From Planctomycetota bacterium (GTDB taxonomy: Bacteria; Planctomycetota; UBA8742; UBA2392), in NCBI GenBank assembly GCA_019912315.1, contig JAIOJA010000071.1:54509-118508 (forward strand): a stretch of 64,000 nt of DNA. Direction: 5' to 3'. Under the pieces are notes generated by a model that did not search any database, had not been told where the DNA came from, and saw nothing but the letters and a program-made list of their open reading frames with translations. The position numbers were made by a program, and so were the translations under genes. This document shows positions 42,705-51,580 of this stretch, in pieces. Numbering within the stretch: position 1 is the first letter of the stretch; each line of letters starts with the position of its first letter.

Positions 42705-44081
42705 CTACTCCAGCGCCTTCAGCTTGCCCAGCAGCGTCGGTACAAGCTCGCAAACCGTCGGGTGAATGTGCACGGCCTCGCGCAGCACGTGGTAGGGGCG
42801 GCGGGCGTACATCACGTCCAGGAACGTGTGAATCGCTTCATCGCCGTTGATGCCGAGAATGCTCGCGCCCAGAATCTGCTCGCTGCGCTGGTCGACCAGA
42901 ACTTTCATGAAGCCGTGAGTTTCGCCACGCTCGCGGGCGCGCCCGACCTTGTCCATGCCGAGCTTGGCGATCAGCGCCGGCTTGCCGCGCTCGCGTACTT
43001 CGCGCTCGGTGAGGCCGACGCGCGCAAACGGCGGGTCAATGTACACAGCGTGGGCATGGATGCGGTCTACCACCGAACGCTCACCATCGCCCAGCAGGTG
43101 GTCGCGCAGGACCTCATAGTCGTTGTAGCTGGTGTGCGTGAACGCGCCGCGCCCGTTGCAGTCGCCGACCGCGTATACACCATCGACACTGGTGCGAAGG
43201 TGATTGTCGACCTGGATGTATCCGTCCGTATCCATGTCTACGCCGGCCTCACGCAGCCCAAGTGTGTCGGTGTTGGGGATGCGTCCGGTAGCGACAAGCA
43301 GGTGGCTGGCCTCGATGGCGTTCTGCGGCGCGTCGCCTTTCAGCTCAATACGAACGCCGTCATTGCGATGAATGCGCGCGGGTTCTGTATCAGTGAGAGC
43401 AACGATTCCGTCCTCCGCGAAGATGCGCCGGATTGCCTGGCTTACGTCTTCGTCCTCGGTGTCCAGCAACTCGGGCCCGCGCTGGATGATCGTGACGTGG
43501 CTGCCGAAGCGCTTGAACATCTGCGCGAACTCGAGCCCGACGTAGCCGCCGCCGATGATCGCAAGATGCTGCGGCAGTTCTTCGAGATCCAGCATAGTCG
43601 TGGACGTCAGGTAGTTGACGTCGCCAAGCCCCGGGATGTCCGGGCGATTGGCGCGCGCGCCGACGTTCAGGATGATCGTGTCGGCTGTGAAGACCTCATC
43701 GTTGACCTTGATTTCTTTGGCGCCGACGAAGCGCCCGTGCCCTTCGATGACGACAATGTTCTTGTCGTCGCGCAGGGACTGCTCGAGTCCTTCCGAGCTT
43801 TCCTCGACCATGCGGTCCTTGCGGGCCTTCACTTCCTTGAGGTCCACGCGAACGTCGCCGCCGATGTGCACTCCGTACTCTCGGGCTGTGCGGGCCTGAT
43901 GGGCGACGCGGGCACTTGCCACATAGGCCTTGGTCGGGATGCAGCCGTAGTTAACGCAACTTCCGCCGAAATCGCGGCGCTCGATGATGGCGACGCGCTG
44001 CCCGTCTTTCGCGAGGTCGTGGGCCAGTGCCGGGCCGCTCTGCCCGGTGCCGACGACGATGGTGTCGAACTTGGTTAGCAT
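42705..44081 (-). CDS. Class-I FAD pyridine-nucleotide disulfide oxidoreductase (mercuric-reductase-like)
   Basis: These enzymes move electrons from NAD(P)H through FAD to a disulfide. The 458 residues have the FAD motif VVGTGQSGPALAHDLA, the redox pair GGSCVNYGCIPTKAYV (CxxxxC), a second Rossmann at VAIIGGGYVGLEFA, and the C-terminal dimer interface with HIHPTVCELVP, where His acts as base. No HMA or lipoyl partner is seen and the Cys pair normal to mercuric reductases at the extreme C-terminus is absent, so it may be a general dihydrolipoamide-like or mycothione-like reductase. The substrate is open. Confidence 0.88.
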   Translation of the reverse strand: MLTKFDTIVVGTGQSGPALAHDLAKDGQRVAIIERRDFGGSCVNYGCIPTKAYVASARVAHQARTAREYGVHIGGDVRVDLKEVKARKDRMVEESSEGLEQSLRDDKNIVVIEGHGRFVGAKEIKVNDEVFTADTIILNVGARANRPDIPGLGDVNYLTSTTMLDLEELPQHLAIIGGGYVGLEFAQMFKRFGSHVTIIQRGPELLDTEDEDVSQAIRRIFAEDGIVALTDTEPARIHRNDGVRIELKGDAPQNAIEASHLLVATGRIPNTDTLGLREAGVDMDTDGYIQVDNHLRTSVDGVYAVGDCNGRGAFTHTSYNDYEVLRDHLLGDGERSVVDRIHAHAVYIDPPFARVGLTEREVRERGKPALIAKLGMDKVGRARERGETHGFMKVLVDQRSEQILGASILGINGDEAIHTFLDVMYARRPYHVLREAVHIHPTVCELVPTLLGKLKALE

Positions 44082-44189
44082 GTTTCCTCCTCACAGCTTA
44101 ACGGCGACAGCCGGCCGGACTAATCCGTTCGATGAAACCCTGTTTCCCTGGCGCACGATTGCGGGTAGCGTCAGAAGCGGAGCAATGAC

Positions 44190-44663
44190 ATGACAGAGCT
44201 TGTCTGGCGCCCCTCGTGGCTGAATTACTGGAAGGCTTTTTTCGTCGCGATCGTGTTGATCGTCGGCACGCTGGTGGCGATGGGGTTTGTGTCGGAGCCC
44301 CTGGAAAAGATCGGCGTGCCCGCCTGGGTGCTGCCGCTGGCTGGCTTTGTGCTGGCGCTGTTCCCGCTGGGGCGGGCCGTGATCGACCGCATGCGCTGGA
44401 AGTACGTCGTGAAGCCGGACGGGCATGTGGCTGTGCGCTACGGCATCATCGCCAAGGAGACGGACGAAATCCGCGTACAGGACATTCGCCTGCTGGGCGT
44501 GGACCAGGGGATCATCCAGCGTATTTTCGGGTTGGGAAACGTCGACATCGCCACGGCCGGTCACAGCGAAGTCGAGATCCACATGAAGGGCATCCGCAAC
44601 CCGGAAGAGGTCAAGGAAGAGATTCGCAAGTTGCAGGCCGCGCTGAAACCTACGAACGAATAG
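44190..44663 (+). CDS. PH-domain (bPH2/DUF304) membrane protein
   Basis: The 157 residues have two TM helices (about 15-35 and 43-60) and a cytoplasmic bacterial PH domain from about residue 70, with KYVVKPDGHVAVRYGIIAKE and RVQDIRLLGVDQGIIQRIFG, the hallmark of YdbT/YdbS proteins, then GNVDIATAGHSEVEIHMKGI. Such proteins are membrane-associated; the ligand is unknown. The stop overlaps the stop region of the convergent pseudouridine synthase gene by 14 bases. It is divergent from the disulfide oxidoreductase. Confidence 0.85.
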   Translation: MTELVWRPSWLNYWKAFFVAIVLIVGTLVAMGFVSEPLEKIGVPAWVLPLAGFVLALFPLGRAVIDRMRWKYVVKPDGHVAVRYGIIAKETDEIRVQDIRLLGVDQGIIQRIFGLGNVDIATAGHSEVEIHMKGIRNPEEVKEEIRKLQAALKPTNE

Positions 44664-45183
44664 CCGCCACTTCCGCTTCTGTCAGCCAGCGCCACCGGCC
44701 GCTTTCAATGTCCAGGGTGATTGGCCCGAAGCTGGTGCGCTTGAGCTCCAGCACCTTGAGGGGCTTGCCGGTTTGAGAATCGTGCAGCGCGCCGAACATG
44801 CGGCGGAGCTGGCGGTTCTTTCCCTCGGTCAGCGTAATGGTCACGCGCGACTTGGGCCCGACGCCGCCCCGCGTCTGTACGGTGGCCGCGCGCATCACAC
44901 CCTGTGCGGTGTCCACACCTTGCAGCAGTTGCGCGACCTGGGCGGGTGTTACGCGCCCGCGAACCCAGAGCTCGTAAGTCTTGTCGTGTGTTCCGGGGCG
45001 CGCGAGGAATTCCTGCAACTTGCCGTCGCGCACAAACAGCAACAGCCCGCGGGATTCAAGGTCGAGGCGTCCGACAGGCATCCATCCTTCGTCGCGAACC
45101 CACTTGGGCAACGCGTCGAAGACGGTTTTTCGCCCGCGTTCGTCGCTGCGGGTGACGACAAGCCCGCGGGGCTTGTGGAACAT
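44650..45183 (-). CDS. 23S/16S rRNA pseudouridine synthase, RsuA/RluE-like, without S4 domain
   Basis: RsuA-type enzymes convert a uridine in rRNA to pseudouridine. The 177 residues include the start FHKPRGLVVTRSDERGRKTV, the catalytic GRLDLESRGLLLF, then GKNRQLRRMFGAL. The N-terminal S4 RNA-binding domain typical of RsuA/RluB is absent, so it resembles RluE. The ATG at 45183 starts right at the catalytic domain; an upstream alternative start is not obvious. It overlaps the PH-domain gene tail to tail. Confidence 0.88.
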   Translation of the reverse strand: MFHKPRGLVVTRSDERGRKTVFDALPKWVRDEGWMPVGRLDLESRGLLLFVRDGKLQEFLARPGTHDKTYELWVRGRVTPAQVAQLLQGVDTAQGVMRAATVQTRGGVGPKSRVTITLTEGKNRQLRRMFGALHDSQTGKPLKVLELKRTSFGPITLDIESGRWRWLTEAEVAAIRS

Positions 45184-45316
45184 GAAGATGGACGATTCGC
45201 TCGCCAGTCAGGGTCGCAGTCAGGCGCAAGGCGCCAATACAACTCATCATCCGGTTTCGAAATCCGGATCGATGATAGTACCGCGCCGTGACGGAAAAAG
45301 AGGCGCAAATGCAAAA

Positions 45317-45336
45317 GGCAGGCCCGAAGGCCTGCC
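45317..45336 (-). terminator. Terminator of the 552-residue vWA gene
   Basis: On the minus strand GGCAGGCC, loop TTCG, GGCCTGCC, followed by TTTTGC. An eight-base-pair stem with a UUCG loop and a short T-run just downstream of the stop at 45361. Confidence 0.8.
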
Positions 45337-45360
45337 CCGTGAAATGAAAGTTCGCCGGCG

Positions 45361-47019
45361 TTATTCACCGCCGGCCGATGCCGTCGCGTCGGCGCTGAGG
45401 TCGCGGGCTTTTACGATCAGCCCGGCCAGCTCGAGCACGTCCGTGTCGTCGGTGTCGGCGATCAGCTTCTTGACGTCTTCGAGCACAGCATCGTAGCTGC
45501 CGCCCTTGGCCCAGTAGCTTTTGCGGATCAGTTCGCCGAACTCGGCCACGCTGCCTGCCAGGCGGAAGCTGACCGGGGCCTGCTCCCACTCCACCGCGTC
45601 TTTGACGAAGACTTCTTTGTTCACTTCGATGAACTCGTCTTCTTCGTCGTGCTTGTAGCGGATGATGGCGTTGGCGATCGGGCCTGTGGCGTCTTCCACC
45701 AGCTTGAGCTCATACAGGGCCGTCACGCTGTGTCCGCTGCCGACTTCGCCGCCGTCGACGGAATCGTTTCTAAAATCTTCGTCGGCCACGTCGCGATTCT
45801 CGTAGCCGATCAGTCGCCAGGATTTAACAACCTTTGGGTTGAACTCGACCTGCACCTTGGTGTCGCGAGCAATCACCTGCAATGCACCGGTCAAATTGTC
45901 GACGAAGATGCGCTTGGCTTCCTCGATGGTGTCGACGTAGGCGTAGTGGCCGTCGCCCTTGTCGCCGAGCTGCTCCATTAGCGTGTCGTTGTAGTTGTCC
46001 ATGCCGAAGCCGACCGTGCTGAGCTGGATGCCCTTGCGGCGGTGCTCGGCGATGGTTTCCAGGATCTTCTCGTGAGAGGTGTTGCCCACGTTGGCCACAC
46101 CGTCTGAACAGAGGATCACGCGGTTTATAAAACCCTCGCGGAAACTGTCGCTTGCCATCTCGTAGCCGATGCGGATGCCTTCCTCGGCGTAGGTGCTGCC
46201 GTCCGGCACCAGGCGATTGATGGCCTGCATGATGGTGCTGCGTTCGCTGGCGGGAGTGTGGTCGAGGACTTTGTAGCCGCGGCTACCGTAGACGGCGATG
46301 CCGATCCTGTCGCGCTCGTTCATCTGGTCAACCAGGAGCTTGAGCGAACGCTTCACCAGCCCCAGGCGGTTGTCCATGTCCATGCTGCCGCTGACGTCGA
46401 TGACGAAGGTCAGGATCGCCGGCTTGCGCAGGGCCGGGTCAATCACCTTGCCCTGCATGCCGACGCGCAGCAGGTAGGAGTTTTTCAGATCCTGGCCGTA
46501 GCGGGACGGGGCAATGTCCATGTCGATGGCGAAGGCACCGTTGGTAGGCGGCTCATAGTTGTAGTCAAAGAAGTTGACGAACTCTTCGACTCGAGCATAT
46601 CCCTGAGGGGGCAAGTGGCCGTCGTTCAGGTACGCGCGGCACTTGGTGTATGCGCCGGTGTCGGTGTCCACGGCGAAGGTTGAGAGGCGGTCGTCTTCGG
46701 AATCGACGAAGGGGTTGGTGTCGTACTTCTCCCAGAATTCATCGTAGGGCTCGCCGTCGCGGGGTGCGCCATCAGGTTGGGTTTCACCATCTTCTCGATA
46801 GTAGAGCCCTGCCATCGGCTTGTTCGGAGCGATACCGGCGCTGCCATTGTCGAACTGTCCACCGTCATTCTCCTCCCTGCCGGTTGATGCGTCGTAGGCC
46901 GCGCCTCCGTCCGAGCCGCTTTCGTAGCCCGGCGATCCGTAGCTTCCACAGGCCGCGAGTGCGATGACTCCGGCGAAGGCCGTCAGTGTGAGTGCCGATT
47001 TAATCCATGGGGTTTTCAT
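45361..47019 (-). CDS. YfbK-type von Willebrand A domain lipoprotein
   Basis: The 552-residue protein has a lipobox (VIALAACGS, Cys about 24), an acidic linker, then the YfbK N-terminal segment NPFVDSEDDRLSTFAVDTDTG and ARVEEFVNFFDYNYEPP. The vWA domain begins near 200 with the metal site DVSGS at 208-212 and ILCSDGVANVG, and the C-terminal DUF3520-like part has FRLAGSVAEFGELIRKS. MIDAS residues are intact. It is a close paralogue of the 607-residue gene upstream and the last gene of that operon, with two tandem hairpins between them. Confidence 0.88.
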   Translation of the reverse strand: MKTPWIKSALTLTAFAGVIALAACGSYGSPGYESGSDGGAAYDASTGREENDGGQFDNGSAGIAPNKPMAGLYYREDGETQPDGAPRDGEPYDEFWEKYDTNPFVDSEDDRLSTFAVDTDTGAYTKCRAYLNDGHLPPQGYARVEEFVNFFDYNYEPPTNGAFAIDMDIAPSRYGQDLKNSYLLRVGMQGKVIDPALRKPAILTFVIDVSGSMDMDNRLGLVKRSLKLLVDQMNERDRIGIAVYGSRGYKVLDHTPASERSTIMQAINRLVPDGSTYAEEGIRIGYEMASDSFREGFINRVILCSDGVANVGNTSHEKILETIAEHRRKGIQLSTVGFGMDNYNDTLMEQLGDKGDGHYAYVDTIEEAKRIFVDNLTGALQVIARDTKVQVEFNPKVVKSWRLIGYENRDVADEDFRNDSVDGGEVGSGHSVTALYELKLVEDATGPIANAIIRYKHDEEDEFIEVNKEVFVKDAVEWEQAPVSFRLAGSVAEFGELIRKSYWAKGGSYDAVLEDVKKLIADTDDTDVLELAGLIVKARDLSADATASAGGE

Positions 47020-47060
47020 TGCCTGCCCTTCCCTTGGGGTAGTTTTTGTGTTGAGGTTTC

Positions 47061-47097
47061 ACCCGCTTCGCGGGTGTCCCCGGCCTTTCGGCCGGGG
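47061..47097 (-). terminator. Two tandem hairpins between the vWA paralogues
   Basis: ACCCGC-TTC-GCGGGT at 47061-47075 and CCCCGGCC-TTTC-GGCCGGGG at 47078-47097 lie in the 80-base gap. The second has a GAAA loop on the minus strand. Neither has a good T-run, so they may be processing or attenuation hairpins rather than a full stop. Confidence 0.5.
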
Positions 47098-47099
47098 CT

Positions 47100-48923
47100 C
47101 TATTTCAACTCCTGTGCCGTTGCTACCAGCTTCCGCAACTCGTCCACCTTCTCGTCGCGGAATTCGTACTTGATGGCTTCCAGGTCTTCCGTGACCTCTT
47201 CGAGCTTGCTGCCCTTGGCATAGAAACTCTCGCCGAGAATCTCCGCGAACTCGGCGACGTTGCCGGCCAGTCTTAAACCCTTATCTGCAAACTCCCAGCT
47301 CTGGGCGATCTCGCTGGTGAATACTTCGCGGCTGACTTCGACCGGGTCGTCCTGCTCGTCTTCCCGGTAGCGCAGTGTCGCGTAGGCCATCGCGCCGGTC
47401 ATGCCTTCGTGCAGCTTGATCTCGTAGAGGGCCGTGGCCGCGTGCCCTGCGCCGATCTCGCCGCCGTCCACGCTGTCGTTGCGGAAATCCTCGTCCTTGA
47501 TGTCGCGGTTGACGTAGCCGAGCAGGCGGTATGACTTCACCACCTTCGGGTTGAACTCAATCTGGATCTTGACGTCCCTACCAACGACCTCGAGCGCGCC
47601 TGTTAAATTGTCGACGAAGATGCGTTTGGCTTCGTCGATGCTGTCGACGTAGGCGTAGTGCCCGTCGCCCTTGTCGCCGAGTTGTTCCATGAGCGTGTCG
47701 TTGTAGTTGCCCATACCGAAGCCAACGGTGCTGAGGGTGATGCCCCTGCGGCGGTTCTCGATGATGGTGTTCAGAATCCCGTCGGCCTGGGTCTTGCCGA
47801 CGTTGGCGACGCCGTCTGAACAGAGAATCACGCGGTTGGTGTAGCCATCGCGGTAGGCGCCACTGGCCATCCTGTAGGCGACTTTCAGACCTTCTTCGGC
47901 GTTGGTGCTGCCCTTGGTGTCGAGGCTGTCGATGGCGGCGATGATTTCGGATTTGCGGGAGGCGTCCTTGTAGTCCATGTACATCTCGCCGGTGTTGCCG
48001 TAGACGGCGATGCCGACCAGGTCGCCTTCCTGCAGCTCGTTCACAAGCAGATTGAGTGCGCGCTTCACGAGCCCCAGGCGTTCGCTGCCTTTCATACTGC
48101 CGCTGACGTCGATCACAAACGTGAGGATCGCCGGCTTGCGATTGGCCGGCAGAATATCGCGGGCCTGCACACCGACGCGCAGCAGATAGGAATTCTTCAG
48201 GTTCTGGCCGTAGCGTGACGGTGCGGCGTCCATGGTGATGGAGAAGGGGTCCAGGGCCGGTTTGACATAGCCGTAGTCGAAGTAGTTGACGAACTCCTCG
48301 ACCCGCACGGCCGCCTTGGGAGGCAGGTTGCCGTCGCTCAAATACTTGCGGACGATGGCGTAGCTGCCGGTGTCGTGTTCGAGCGCGAAGGTTGAAAGAC
48401 GGTCGTCTTCCGTATCGACGAAGGGGTTAGACGCGAGCGCTTCGAATTGGTTATCGGGTTTCGGGGGCGGCTGTTTTGGTTCCTCCGCTGGTGTGGCGAA
48501 GTAAACCGTCTTTACCGGGGACAGGCTAGTATCCTTGCTTTCCTTCGGACCGTGAGTGTCTCCACCAGCGCGCTCCTTCAACTCCGAGTCGAAAAGATAG
48601 TCCACACTACCACGGGCTCCGCCGGCTTGGTTCCCGGCCGGAGCTTTCGATGCCTGAGTGACGCCGTTGGAGAGAATACCGTCTCCACCGAAGCCCAATT
48701 TCACGCCGAACGCCAGCCCCCCGACGATCATTACTACGGCAGCCGCGGCCAGGCCGGGACCCCAGGCACGCCATGCGGGGCGTGGCCCGGCCACGGACTG
48801 CTTGGGGGAGGCAACAGCGTCCGCGCCCGCCTTTGCCAGCGTCTGCGCGATGAGGTCCGGCGGGCCTTTGCCGCCCAGCGCTTCTTCAAGCGCAGCCTCG
48901 AGGATGGGGTCGTGTTCGTTCAT
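47100..48923 (-). CDS. YfbK-type von Willebrand A protein with N-terminal membrane anchor
   Basis: The first 50 residues are polar (NEHDPILEAALEEALGGKG, PPDLIAQTLAK) and resemble the short cytoplasmic end of an anti-sigma factor. A TM helix at about 57-77 (GLAAAAVVMIVGGLAFG) follows, then a long disordered linker. The YfbK region starts near 160 (NPFVDTEDDRLSTFALEHDT), with the vWA metal site DVSGSMKGS at 272 and the DGVANVG strand. It is 607 residues. An ECF sigma gene lies directly upstream; the IR element at 48951-49029 sits between them. This arrangement implies signal transfer from outside to the sigma factor. Confidence 0.88.
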   Translation of the reverse strand: MNEHDPILEAALEEALGGKGPPDLIAQTLAKAGADAVASPKQSVAGPRPAWRAWGPGLAAAAVVMIVGGLAFGVKLGFGGDGILSNGVTQASKAPAGNQAGGARGSVDYLFDSELKERAGGDTHGPKESKDTSLSPVKTVYFATPAEEPKQPPPKPDNQFEALASNPFVDTEDDRLSTFALEHDTGSYAIVRKYLSDGNLPPKAAVRVEEFVNYFDYGYVKPALDPFSITMDAAPSRYGQNLKNSYLLRVGVQARDILPANRKPAILTFVIDVSGSMKGSERLGLVKRALNLLVNELQEGDLVGIAVYGNTGEMYMDYKDASRKSEIIAAIDSLDTKGSTNAEEGLKVAYRMASGAYRDGYTNRVILCSDGVANVGKTQADGILNTIIENRRRGITLSTVGFGMGNYNDTLMEQLGDKGDGHYAYVDSIDEAKRIFVDNLTGALEVVGRDVKIQIEFNPKVVKSYRLLGYVNRDIKDEDFRNDSVDGGEIGAGHAATALYEIKLHEGMTGAMAYATLRYREDEQDDPVEVSREVFTSEIAQSWEFADKGLRLAGNVAEFAEILGESFYAKGSKLEEVTEDLEAIKYEFRDEKVDELRKLVATAQELK

Positions 48924-48950
48924 TGCTCGATCCTTCTTGGAACTTCAGGT

Positions 48951-49029
48951 TTCACCACAGAGACGCAGAGTCACGGAGAACTGCCTTGGATTGTTGTCTA
49001 TCTCTGTGTCTCCGTGCCTCTGTGGTGAA
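48951..49029. repeat. Solo inverted-repeat element (MITE-like)
   Basis: Arms of 29 bases (48951-48979 and 49001-49029) pair at 24 positions, with ends TTCACCACAGAG and CTCTGTGGTGAA. The 79-base element fits exactly between the sigma stop at 49030 and the vWA start at 48923. It has no gene inside. Its type (short, AC/GT-rich, near-perfect ends) recalls the arms around the GxxExxY gene. Confidence 0.75.
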
Positions 49030-49554
49030 TCAGGTCTTTCCAACCCGCAGTTCCATGCACTTCTTCAGGCGTGCCTTTGTTCTTCGTAACAGCGTTTTGA
49101 TGCCGTCGTCCGTCATGCCCATCTGCTCGGCAATCTGAACGCGCTGCTTGCCTTCCCTATATTGCAGGTCCAGGGCCTGCTGCGGCTTCTCGTCGAGCTG
49201 TTGCAGGCACTCCTTCAGGGCCTTCACCAACTCTTCGCCGTTTCCTTCGCCAGCCAGTTCAACCCACTCGCTTTCGACGTGTTCCAGCTCGGCGACCGGT
49301 ACTTCCCTGCCGGCCTTGCGGCGCGACTTCAGAAACAGGTTCTTCGCCACGATGCGCAGGTAGGCGATGGTCTGGCCCCGGCTGCGCTGCTCAAACGGTT
49401 TGCGATAGACCGCCAAAAACGTCTCCTGCGTGATGTCGTCGGCCAGGTTGGGCTCGGCCCCCAGGGCGCGCAGAAAGCGCCACACGCCCGCCTGGTGCTC
49501 ACGCATCAGGGCTGCAAGGTCGATCCCGTGTTCGGCCGTCGTCATCGGCATCAA
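49030..49554 (-). CDS. ECF-family RNA polymerase sigma factor
   Basis: The 174 residues have region 2 (NLADDITQETFLAVYRKPFE, then QTIAYLRIVAKNLFLKSRRK) and region 4 (KPQQALDLQYREGKQRVQIA, EQMGMTDDGIKTLLRRTKAR). ATG 49554 is used; an ATG at 49545 is possible. It is the first gene of the operon with the two vWA proteins, and is followed immediately by the inverted-repeat element. Its likely regulator is the membrane vWA protein, by neighbourhood only. Confidence 0.9.
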   Translation of the reverse strand: MMPMTTAEHGIDLAALMREHQAGVWRFLRALGAEPNLADDITQETFLAVYRKPFEQRSRGQTIAYLRIVAKNLFLKSRRKAGREVPVAELEHVESEWVELAGEGNGEELVKALKECLQQLDEKPQQALDLQYREGKQRVQIAEQMGMTDDGIKTLLRRTKARLKKCMELRVGKT

Positions 49555-49624
49555 TCATAGAGTCCCGGGGGGAGTCCCGGGGGTTCAGAAAAATCTTGAG
49601 CCTGTTCCGACCGACCCCATTTCA

Positions 49625-49650
49625 AAGGGGCCCGGTTTCCCGGGCCCCTT
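49625..49650 (-). terminator. Terminator of the 533-residue lipoprotein gene
   Basis: AAGGGGCCCGG, GAAA loop on the minus strand, CCGGGCCCCTT, then TTGAAAT. A perfect 11-base-pair stem with a GNRA loop just downstream of the stop at 49682. Confidence 0.8.
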
Positions 49651-49681
49651 CCTCTGCCTTCCCGTCTGCTGACAGGCCGGT

Positions 49682-51283
49682 CTAGTAAACGGTCACATTG
49701 ATGGCCCGTTTGGTGCTCTTGATGCCGTAGAAGCCCCACTGTGCCCACCATCCGGTTGCGGGGCGGCACACCACGCCGATCAGGTTGCCCGTGCCGCTGC
49801 CGGCGCTGAGCCCCTTGATCGAGTCCTGGTTCGGCACGTACTGCGCGTTCGATGACGTTTCAACACCCGCGAAACCGCCCACGGGCTGGCCTACGCCGAT
49901 ACCGATCCAGCGGAAGAACGAGTTGACCGCGCTGTAGGGCAGGTTGATCAGATTCGCCACAATGCCCGCAACATCAAAGCGGTACTGGCTCATGTCCATG
50001 TTGAAATTGTCGATCGCCAGTGCGGTGTAGGTTCCGCCCGGCACAACCGTCTGCTGGATATAGCCGTTGTTCACCATCCAGCTGTTGATCCACTGGGGCG
50101 CCAGGGCCGCCACCTGCTGAACATAGCCGCTGACAGGAGCAAGCACGGGGCTCTGGTTCATCTGGTTCGTTACCCAGGCCGAAGCCTGGTTCACGGCAGA
50201 GGTCACGGTTTGCGTGAACAGGGCCTGATTGAAGGCGCCTTCGGTTTCAAAACGCGCCTTGGCGGTGACAATTGCTTCCTGCCCGACGCCCACAGATATG
50301 TTTGGCTGCGAGGTGGTGATCTGCACCAGGTCACTCGGGACCATGGTGTTGATCAGCTCATGGGCCGGTTGCAGGGTCGCGCTGAGCCCGGTTGCCCAGG
50401 TTGCGACGCCGCGTGCCCAGCCGCCGATGAAGGGCCAGCCGGAAATCTGGTTCATGACCCAAGCGAGCAGGTTCAGCGCGCCACGCACCTCACCGATCAG
50501 CAGGCTTGCGAAGTCGGCCTTCAGGAGGGCGCTTTCGATCATGGCCGACAGCCAGTAGCTCTGGGGGCTGGTCTGGCTGGCGGTTTCGGCAAGGCTGACG
50601 CCGCCGGCGTCGGCGATGAAGGCAAGCAACCCGGTGTTCTTGAGCATCTGCTGCGCAAGGGCGAGTTGGTTGTCGTCGAGGTTGTCGTTGAACAGGCTGA
50701 GGGTGGCGTAGATGTCAGCCTGCTGATTCAGCGCGCCACGGATTGTGCCGGCGCTGGCGGCGTCGATGAAGGACTGGGTTTCCAGCGTGTCCACGCAGTC
50801 AACCGCCATGTTCACGAACTCGGACAGGCCCTGCTCAAGGGCCGCGTCGAAGCTGGCACGTGTGTATTCGGGTGTGGTGTCGGTGGCGCTGACTCCGATG
50901 GTCTGCGGGTGTGTGTCCATCACGTTGCCGTCGAGGTCACAGATCGCGAGCACAATGCCGCTGGTCACGACTTCAGGCATGGGGGGGACCATCACAAAGG
51001 CCTGCCCGGCGTCCACGTGGAAGGGGGGCACCAGGACGTGCTTCCCATTGAGCGTGAAGCGCACAAAGAAACCCTCATCAAGGCTGCTGCTGCTGCCGCT
51101 GATGTCGATGGCAATGACTTCGCCGGGTTCATAGTTGGTGGCGGGGAGAGTGGGGGAGTTAAAGCGAACTTGCTTCGACGAGTAGCTGCTGCTGTCCTCG
51201 TTGGGATTACAGGCGCTGCTGAAAAGCATGAGAGCGACGCACGCCATGAGAGCGAACGCCTTACTGACCGCACCAGTCTGCAT
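49682..51283 (-). CDS. Large lipoprotein of unknown function
   Basis: The 533 residues start with a lipobox (LMLFSSACNP, Cys at about 25). An N-terminal beta domain follows (about 35-130, with EVIAIDISGSSSSLDEGFFV). A long mid-region is helical and hydrophobic (FIADAGGVSLAETASQ, NLLAWVMNQISGWPFIGGWA), and the C-terminus is Gly/Asn-rich strands (GFAGVETSSNAQYVPNQDSI). The ISGSSSS part is not a MIDAS. No family is recognised. It stands alone between a terminator and a 297-base promoter-bearing gap. Confidence 0.66.
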   Translation of the reverse strand: MQTGAVSKAFALMACVALMLFSSACNPNEDSSSYSSKQVRFNSPTLPATNYEPGEVIAIDISGSSSSLDEGFFVRFTLNGKHVLVPPFHVDAGQAFVMVPPMPEVVTSGIVLAICDLDGNVMDTHPQTIGVSATDTTPEYTRASFDAALEQGLSEFVNMAVDCVDTLETQSFIDAASAGTIRGALNQQADIYATLSLFNDNLDDNQLALAQQMLKNTGLLAFIADAGGVSLAETASQTSPQSYWLSAMIESALLKADFASLLIGEVRGALNLLAWVMNQISGWPFIGGWARGVATWATGLSATLQPAHELINTMVPSDLVQITTSQPNISVGVGQEAIVTAKARFETEGAFNQALFTQTVTSAVNQASAWVTNQMNQSPVLAPVSGYVQQVAALAPQWINSWMVNNGYIQQTVVPGGTYTALAIDNFNMDMSQYRFDVAGIVANLINLPYSAVNSFFRWIGIGVGQPVGGFAGVETSSNAQYVPNQDSIKGLSAGSGTGNLIGVVCRPATGWWAQWGFYGIKSTKRAINVTVY

Positions 51284-51580
51284 AAATTATCTCCGTCTTC
51301 GTCCACGAAACGCCGAGGCCCCACGCCCCGGCGCGTCAAAAAATCGGTTTCAGGTTCTGCGAAAGGGCGAGAGCGTACGAGAGTTGAACCGCGGTTCAAG
51401 AATTCTCCGGAGAAAATTTGGTGACATTTTCGTTAACTAACACTGTGCGTTCAATGCGGTCGTTTTATGTACTTGGGATAAAATGACTTTCGAGAGTTGG
51501 CTGTGACCCTGCTTGAAATCAACAGTTCGATGTTTGACAATAATAGGCGGGAGAGCGGTCACCAGTTTGAGGTATCGCCC
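51284..51580. other. Gap between divergent lipoprotein genes
   Basis: This 297-base interval is AT-rich in its centre (51405-51500). It must hold the promoters of both divergent lipoprotein genes. A TTGACA occurs at 51533 but without a matching -10 at 17 bases. No gene is visible. Confidence 0.5.

Noticed and set aside
49600..49625. GACCGACCCCATTTC near 49607 as another repeat copy
   Set aside because: Only the short GACCCCATTTC part matches; no hairpin arms or GCCTG core.
51533..51560. TTGACA as a -35 box for the 51581 gene
   Set aside because: No -10-like hexamer at the proper distance.
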